Shown: positions 56,881 to 64,000 of the stretch, in pieces | Numbering within the stretch: position 1 is the stretch's first letter | How the letters are laid out: every line of letters starts with the position of its first letter | DNA from: Cryptomeria japonica | Taxonomy: Eukaryota; Streptophyta; Pinopsida; Cupressales; Cupressaceae | NCBI RefSeq assembly: GCF_030272615.1 | Contig: NC_081413.1 | Span: 19,912,285-19,976,284 of the forward strand | Direction of reading: 5' to 3' | DNA: 64,000 bases | Made by a program: the position numbers and the translations under genes | Notes under the pieces: generated by a model | The model's input: the letters and a program-made list of their open reading frames with translations, nothing else | Database searches by the model: none | What the model was told of the DNA's origin: nothing

Positions 56881-58517
56881 ATGTAGACACCTGCGGGTGA
56901 TTGTAGCCATATGATTTTGACATCATTGTATCATGACACTTTATATATACATATGAGATGATTCATCTTTGCGACAACTATATGCATGTGTATCTATGTG
57001 ATGAGATGTTCTTATGATGCATGTTTTATGATATGGATGCAAATATGTATATGATACAATGCAATGTTTTTGTTCTTTTATGTTTTATATGTATGCATGA
57101 TGTAAATGTGAATGTATGAAATACAGATGAATATGATAATGCAGATGTAAATTGTGCTAACAGGTGTTGTGTACAAGATGTGATGCAATTGTGATATCTA
57201 TATGTATATATGAAATGCTTATATGTGGTAATGCAGGTGCAAACTACATGAAATGCAAATGTTTTTGGTGTGTCATTATACTCAGTCATGTGATAGCGGG
57301 CTACGCGAACTCGAGAAGGATAATGGAAGTCAATCAAGAAAGGGGGATGGAAGACAGAAGATATGAACGTGAAAGAGCTTCTTGTGCGTTATCATCATTG
57401 AACTTTATTATGGTAGAATAGGTTATGACAATTGAGGCATTTGTTCGGCCTAGAAAGTCATTGTACCTGTTTGCATGGAGATAAGACAATCACAAACAAG
57501 GAATGCCCCAGTTCATACTAGACTCACAGTGTCCTCATATCCTTGGACAAGTCATAGCATTACTAAAAGACAATCGACAGACAGCAAATGCAAATAGGTA
57601 ACAATACCCCATCCTCGCCTTTCTAGTCAAAGACATCCTGGAGATAGAATCTCTAGTCAAAGACATCCTGGAAAAGCTAAAAGACATGTCACCAAAAAGA
57701 TAAAATCAAAAGAAAACCAAGACTCGACACCAACATCCACTGTAGTCCTCAAGTTTAGTGTCTCTTGTCACTTGTTTAAGTCTTATTTGATTGTGGTCAC
57801 AATGTTCACTTTCACAAAAAGGATAGATAGCACTGAACCATATGTTGTCTGAGTCTGTTGAAAGATTTGATTTTGTTGAAGCTCATTGTTGCTGTTGTGT
57901 CTCATTTGAAACTGACTGAATCCATGAAACTGATACTTTATTATGGAGAAGATGGAACCTTATTGTGGACTGGTGATGTAGATGTTGCTTTATTGCAGAT
58001 TGTGCGTGGATAGACTTGAAGGAAGCTGGAAGAAACTGTACTCCTCGAAACATGTGATGTTCTCAGTTCCACACCCATTACTAGACGTAGGATTTGCCTT
58101 AGCCACAGATAGGATCTGATTTATTATGGATGGAAAGGGAGTGAAAAGGGAGGGTTATGGATGGCTAACCAATCTTAGGTAGATCAATAACAAGCCATGA
58201 TGGGAATGGGTAAGTTTATTGTGAACGAATAGGTTGTGAGTGTGTGAAAAGTGAAAGATGAAAGAGAATCCTGAAAGAGGGAGGAGCAAAGTCTCTACGC
58301 ATGGCGCTGGTGACCCAGTTTTCACCATGGTACTTGCCCAGGGCGCCACCGAAGTGGTTTTCACCATTGGATGAAATTATTTCTCTTTACTTTTTTTTTT
58401 CGATTTTTCAATTTTTTTGTTGTCACAAGGTGCCTGTTTGCCAGGTTTTCACCAAGTGACGATTTTTTTTGTTTTATAATTTTTTTTGTATTTTTGAATT
58501 AGGATGTTCCGAAGAGC
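56881..58517 (-). other. E4 3' untranslated region
   Basis: Noncoding, collinear with E1 3117-1528. Includes the 'gtgatgcaattgtgatatctat' block (57180), the twofold CTAGTCAAAGACATCCTGGA repeat (57625-57675) and the 'acttgcccagggcgccaccg' block (58330). ORFs here are shared in position but not in frame conservation. Confidence 0.7.
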
Positions 58518-59648
58518 TTATGTGTAGAACCTGCGAAGGTGCATGCTGTTGATAGGATCCTCCAAGGGTTCACCTTCTGTAGTTGAGAGCTGATATGCCC
58601 CAGATCCATATACTGTTGTGATGATGTAAGGACCAAGCCAGTTTGGTTCGAACTTGCCCTTCTTATCTTTGTCTTGCTGATTCTTGGGGTTCTCTCTGAG
58701 TACTAAGTCACCTACCTCAAATGCGCGAGGCTTGACTTTGTGATTGTAGCTACGACTCATTCTGTGTTGGTAAGCCTTGAGATGATTAAAAGCAGTGTGT
58801 CTTCGTTCCTCCAGTAGTTCTAGTTCTTGTAAGCGAGAGACCCTGTAATCTTCATCGTTGATTATGTTTCTCAAAGAGACCCATAAAGAAGGTAACTCGA
58901 CCTCAATAGGCAAGATGGCTTCAGTGCCGTAGACAAGTGAGTAAGGTGTAGCTCCTGTAGGTGTGCAGACACTTGTACGATAGGCCCAAAGTGCAGGATT
59001 GAGTTGGATATGCCAGTTACGGCCAGCGTCGTCAACTGTCTTTTTGAGGATTTTAAGAATTGTTTTATTAGATGCCTCAGCTTGGCCATTACCTTGGGGG
59101 TAATATGGTGTGGAGAAACAATGGGAGATATGGAAGCGGTCACAGAGTTCACAAACATCCTGATTTTTGAAGGGACGCCCGTTATCAGTAATAATGGAAG
59201 TGGGAATACCATATCGGCAAATGATGTAGTTCAGGATGAAGGTAGCAATTTGTTTCCCTGTAACTTGTGTGAGAGGCACAGCTTCAATCCACTTTGTGAA
59301 ATACTCTGTGGCTATGATAATGAATTTATGACCATTGGAAGAAGGAGGGTGAATCTTGCCTATGAGATCGAGTCCCCACTGACAAAAGGGCCAAGGAGAT
59401 GCAAGTGTTTGTAGTTCCTGTGTTGGTGCATGTATGAGGTCTCCATGAATTTGACATTGCTTACACTTCTTGACAAACTGATATGAGTCTTTTTCCATAG
59501 TAGGCCAGTAGTATCCAATCCTGATAAGTTTCTTGGCCAAGGTAGGACCACTAGTATGTGGATCACATATCCCTTCATGCACTTCACGTAACGCAATCTG
59601 AGCTTCGTCGCTGTCTAAACATCTAAGAAGAGTGCCATCTAGACCTCG
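58518..59648 (-). pseudogene. E4 integrase
   Basis: HHCC finger (VHEGICDPHTSGP...CKQCQIHGD), core WPFCQWGLDLIGKIHPPSSN (Asp), SIITDNGRPFKNQ (Asp) and YPQGNGQAEASNKTI (Glu), and GPY/F tail NWLGPYIITTVYGSGAYQLS ending RRFYT. All catalytic and zinc residues are present, with no stop inside the module. It is called a pseudogene only because stops occur elsewhere in the polyprotein. Confidence 0.95.
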
Positions 59649-60827
59649 TCAGTATAGGATATCAGCTAGAATGACGTATCGAGAAGATTGGCGAATGAAC
59701 GTGCGGCGTTGGTTGTTCGATAGATCGGGAGGTAAGATATTATCGCGAAGGTATGTGAATATGGAACCATATAACTGGGATTCGGGACCAACAACGCATA
59801 TCATTTCAGTAGGAGTGATCTCGTATGAAGGAATCAGCAGGTTGTCTACCAGGAACTCATAGCAGGTCTCATTTTGCGGTAGATCAATTAGCGAAGCAAT
59901 TGTAGCCATGGCATCTGCAGCACGATTTTGTTCTATTGGTATCTGCTCAAAATCTATCTTTGCGAAGTGTTGTTTCAAATCATCTACCAATTGTTTGTAA
60001 GGCATTAGTTTTTCATCTTTTGTTTGATAATCATCGGTTGCTTGACAGATGACAAGTTGAGAATCCCCAAAAACACGAAGTTCTTGGATCTTCCATTGAA
60101 CCGCAATTCTTAATCCAGTTGTTAATGCCTCATATTCCGCTATATTGTTGGTACAAGGAAATGATAAGCGGTATGATTTTGGTATAGAATCGCCTTGAGG
60201 AGTTATAAAGAGAATACCAGCTCCTGCCCCATGCTGTGTGTATGAGCCATCAAAGTATAATTGCCATGGCTTTGCATGTGATATCGTTAGAATGGACTCA
60301 TCTGGAAATTCTGACTGTAGAGGAACATCATCTATCATGGGGGCATCTGCTAATTGATCTGCGATTGCTTGTCCTTTGATTGCTTTTCTGTCTACATATT
60401 CGATGTCGAATTCACTTAGGATCATTACCCACTTGGCCAGTCGTCCAGTAAGTGTAGCTTTGTTGAGAAGATATTTTAGTGGATCAATTCTTGCAATCAA
60501 CTTAGTCTTGTGAGTGAGCATATAATGGCGTAATTTTTGTGAAGCAAAGACCACAGCGAGACATGCACGCTTGATTGGTGTGTAGTTTAGCTCATATCCC
60601 ACCAATGTGCGACTGATATAGTATACTTCTTTTTCCTTACCGTCAGCAACTTGTTGTGCTAGGAGTGCCCCCAATGCCGTTGGAGTAGCTGATATGTAGA
60701 GTAGCAAAGGTTGATCTGGAATTGGTGGCATCAAAACTGGCGGATTCAAAAGATAGTCTTTGAGCGTCTGAAAAGCCTGTTGACAGTTCTCATCCCATTT
60801 GAACTTGATATTTTTATGTAGTAGGTG
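59649..60827 (-). pseudogene. E4 dual RNase H
   Basis: First module LLLYISATPTALGALLAQ... with the degenerate SAT motif; second, Tat-specific module YFDGSYTQHGAGAGILFI, NNIAEYEALTTGL, RVFGDSQLVICQ and NRAADAMATIA, keeping Asp, Glu, Asp, Asp. The second can be expected to supply the activity. A TAG at 60828-60830 precedes and a TGA at 59649-59651 follows; both sit at Gln- or Arg-type codons. Confidence 0.95.
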
Positions 60828-62150
60828 CTAAAAAGGATTACACTTATCCGCAAGTTGTGTTATGAATCTTCGTATAGACTGGAGTCTCCCTTGTAAGGAC
60901 CGAAGTTGACTGATATTTTTGGGTGGCGGCATGTCCAAGATAGCCTTGACTTTTGCTGGATCGGCCTCAATTCCTCTTTTAGACACAATGAATCCTAGGA
61001 GCTTCCCGGAGGTTACTCCAAAGACACATTTCTTAGGGTTTAACCTTACCTTGTATTTTTCCAGCCGATCAAAGATGACTGAAAGTATGTCCAAGTGTGT
61101 ATCTCTGTCTATTGATTTTCCCAAAAGATCATCAACATAATCTTCCATGGTTATGTGCATGAGATCATGAAAGATAGTGGTCATTGCTCTTTGATATGTA
61201 GCACCTGCATTTTTCAGCCCAAAGGGCATGACATTCCAATAGAAAGTTCCCCATGGACAAGTGAATGATGTTTTATGTTGATCCTCGGGTGCAATCCTGA
61301 TTTGATTATAACCAGAGAATCCATCCATTAAAGATAACATTTCGTGACCTGCTGTGAGATCAAAAATCAAGTCGATGTTTGGTAATGGGAAATCATCCTT
61401 TGGACAAGCTTTGTTGATGTCTCTAAAATCTGTACATATTCGGATGCTGCGATCTGGTTTACTGACAGGTACTAAATTGGAAATCCATTCGGGATAATCA
61501 ATTGGGCGTATGAATCCGACATCCAATAATTTCTCCAGCTCTGCTTTGACTAGTAATGCCACTTGTGGATGCATCTTCCTTAATTTCTGTTTCATTGGCT
61601 TTGCCCCCGGTTTGACTGTCAAATGATGCATTACCAGATCCGGATCTAATCCAGGCATATTAGCGTATGACCATGCAAAGTTGATTTGTCGTTCCTTGAA
61701 GAAGCTTATGAATTTTGCCCTCTCAGACTCTGTCAAGGATTGAGCCAGGAATATGTTGTGTGGAACTTCTTCTATACCAATATTTGTCTTTATAGTCTCC
61801 TCTACCAACATGGATGATTTTTTCTCATATGATGCTGGGAGAATGTCGAGCCTTCCATCTTCGGGTGCCTCAGAGAGGTTTTCGCCCTCAGATACGTCCT
61901 TTCTTTTTACTTTTTTAGAATCAGATAGCGCCACAGTGTGGTTTTCACCATAAGACCCTTGTTTTGTTCTTATTTTCACATTTTTGCGACTGAAAGGTCC
62001 GACACCCTCACCAAAATATGCCATGTTGTTGAGCTCTATAGTGTATCCTGCTTTATGGTCCCCAGGGGGAAGATCATCTCATATACCAAGATAATCGATA
62101 ATAGCTTCGTCATTTTGAAATGTATCAAATTGTGCTGGTCCTTCATGATC
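60828..62150 (-). pseudogene. E4 reverse transcriptase
   Basis: DHEGPAQFDTFQNDEAIIDY linker with TGA near 62079, then FAWSYANMPGLDPDLVMHHL, ICTDFRDINKACPKDDFPLP, MDGFSGYNQIRIAPEDQHKT, FYWNVMPFGLKNAGATYQRA, YVDDLLGKS (61128-61139) and CVFGVTSGKLLGFIV. The catalytic pair is intact. The frame is continuous with protease upstream and RNase H downstream. Confidence 0.95.
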
Positions 62151-64000
62151 CTAGTCAATGAGTTGGGGGTGAACAAGGGGAAGGTTTTTAATGTTTTCAA
62201 AATTTGCAGGGCTAATAGTGAAGATGTGGTTATATTCGGGTATGTTGAGGCAATCGTCGAGGTCATCAATGGCACTCTCCTCATCAGTTTCGATCGCGAG
62301 CGAATCCAAATTGTCATCACTAGTAGCGCCTTCCAGGACAGGTGTCCTCATCCTATGTGATTTCAACCTAGGACCTTGAAATGAAGACTGTGCGGGATCC
62401 TTATGGGTTGGTTCTTGACCAACTCTGAATTTTTTGTAAAATTCCTCCTCTTCTGTGGGTTCATCTGGCTCTCTGAATGTCTCGGTGAGCTCATAGTCAC
62501 TGGAGGATTTGTCTGAACCCCATTCCCATTCGTTGGAATCTGTGGAATAGTAGTCCTCTTGTTGAACTTCGGCAACCTTGATTTGCGATGCCTCTTTTGT
62601 CCTTTTAGTATGGGTCTTGGAAGTCGGAAAACCAAGTCCCTTTGAACGTTCTCTTCTTACAGTTAATTCAGGTTGCAAGGGCTCCATGACGCCTTCTTTG
62701 CGTAACCCAAGAGGGATTTTTCCATCATACCCGAATCTTTGTAGAATCTTGAAGCCTTTGCCATAGTTCTCACAGGGTATAATAATCTGATCTTGTGTGT
62801 CCTCTTCAACATCTTTGTAGAGCATTTTGTATAAATTTTCCTCTTCTAGTTCGCCCCATCTTTGAAAGGTGGTAGGATCCCATTTGAGTATCATGATGGA
62901 GATTTGCTTGTTAGGATGTGGCCTCCCATATTCTTTTGGAGAACTCATGACTTGTCGTAAAAACATTGTATGATTCAAAGTGTATTCTCCCATGCCTTTG
63001 TCTTGAAATTTGCCTCTAAGTTCACCTTGTTTGGATGTCGAGGGTTTTAATGACTCAGGATCAATGTATGCCGAAGAAGGAGTAGCCTCATGATTACTAG
63101 GAATGATAGTTTCAGTATGTGATCTCAAGTTATTGCAATATATGAACGGATTAGGATCACCGTTAACTGTTACCTCGACTCCGTTATGAGGAAACTTAAT
63201 GCATTGATGGTATGTCGATGGGACTGCCCTCATTTCATGAATCCAAGGACGTCCTAGCAATATGTTATATGTGAGATCCAGGTCTAGGACTTGACAAACC
63301 ACATCCTTTGTGACTGGCCCAATTCTTAGAGGTAAGGTGACTGTGCCCTTGGATGAGCGCTCTTCATCATCATATGCCTTGATGGTAATTTGGTTTGTAG
63401 AATTCACAGCCTTGTCAGAATATCCCAATTGTTTAATGGTGCTCAATGTACAAATGTTTAGACCTGCTCCTCCATCTATCAGGACTCGCTTTATTTGATG
63501 TTTATGTATGAAAGCTTCAACGTGTAAAGGTGCATTATGTGGCTGACTTATGGAGGCGTCATCGGCTTCTGTGAACGTAAGGGAATGTGGAATGGAAAGG
63601 TATCCCACCATGGCTTGAAACTGGTCCACGTTCAAATCAGTAGGAACGGTAGTGTCTCTCAAGATTTTGTCAAGGATAGCTTTATGAGCGGGGGATATGC
63701 GTAAGAGCTCAAGAATAGAGATGAGCGCGGGTGTCTTCCCTAATTGTTCTACAAGGTCATACTCAGGCTTGGTTGGTGAAGGATTGGTATTCTTAGTGGA
63801 GGCACCTGGCAATGTGATTTTACCTCGACGAGTTGTAACATGACATTCAGAGGTATGCTCAGAAGAAGATCCCACACCTTTTAGGACAATCTTGGGTCTC
63901 TGAGAAGGATTCTCAGGATTTTTGTTCTTGATAGTAATAGTAGAGATATGATTGTCCATTGAGATGTGATTGATAGTAGAATCATAATTGTAAGGTGCTC
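62151..64000 (-). pseudogene. E4 gag/protease region, open to window edge
   Basis: Frame open from the right edge. With M at 63959 as residue 1, the protease motif IDGGAGLNIC has its Asp at residue 162, followed by SSKGTVTLPLRIGPVTKD, YNILLGRPWIHEM and CIKFPHNGVE. Near residue 405 KGFKILQRFGYDGKIPLG is G-patch-like. An acidic linker then leads to a TAG (Trp expected) at 62151. M63959 is probably not the true start, since the frame continues upstream, where gag should be. Confidence 0.9.

Larger units (their letters stand above)
55556..64000 (-). mobile_element. Tat-lineage Ty3/gypsy element E4, 5' end outside window
   Basis: Same family as E1, opposite orientation. From right to left: protease region, RT, two RNases H, integrase, 3' UTR, antisense PMD remnant and a truncated LTR piece. 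gag-pol is one uninterrupted frame from 64000 to 58518 with only four stops (62151 TAG, about 62079 TGA, 60828 TAG, 59649 TGA) and no frameshift I can find. Its gag and 5' LTR lie beyond the window. Confidence 0.9.

Overview
The window is plant nuclear DNA built almost entirely from nested transposable elements. Large Ty3/gypsy elements of the Tat lineage (dual RNase H), Ty1/copia elements with the usual TGGTATCAGAGC primer site, GT-AG introns and AT-rich intergenic DNA all point to a seed plant with a large, repeat-rich genome. A gymnosperm is my best guess, by inference only. No functional host gene is visible. The only host-gene trace is a carboxylesterase pseudogene at about 42.0-42.7 kb.

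Layout. (1) 1-7358, plus strand: the 3' part of Tat element E1. It has a protease ORF running through an unrecognised linker into an integrase tail (no RT or RNase H). An antisense, intron-containing plant-mobile-domain (PMD) gene with its own TATA box follows, then the 3' LTR. (2) 7359-20304, minus strand: Tat element E3, into which E1 seems to have inserted. It runs integrase, two RNases H, RT, protease, gag, a long leader and a 5' LTR, all decayed, with an 803-bp solo LTR in its integrase. (3) 20305-31035: an AT-rich tract with a decayed RNase-H-fold transposase-like gene (plus, one intron) facing a multi-exon gene (minus) whose small exons are nearly equal in size and all phase 0. These may be the two genes of one DNA transposon that I cannot assign. 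(4) 29.1-30.4 kb: a copia scrap and microsatellites. (5) 32781-41826: copia element A (minus, TSD CATAT), interrupted by copia element B (plus). (6) 41.8-47.3 kb: carboxylesterase pseudogene, minisatellites and a 1-kb GA-rich tract. (7) 47331-55264: copia element C (minus, TSD CTAAT). (8) about 55.55-64.0 kb: Tat element E4 (minus), same family as E1, cut by the window end. Its gag-pol frame is nearly intact, and its antisense PMD gene is truncated.

How the parts relate. E1 and E4 share the integrase tail, 3' UTR, antisense PMD gene and LTR, so the antisense gene belongs to the family and is not a chance insertion. An antisense intron survives retrotransposition because the sense genomic RNA cannot be spliced there. 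Inactivating stops are strongly biased to TAG and TGA in contexts expected from C-to-T change at CHG and CG sites, the usual fate of methylated plant elements.
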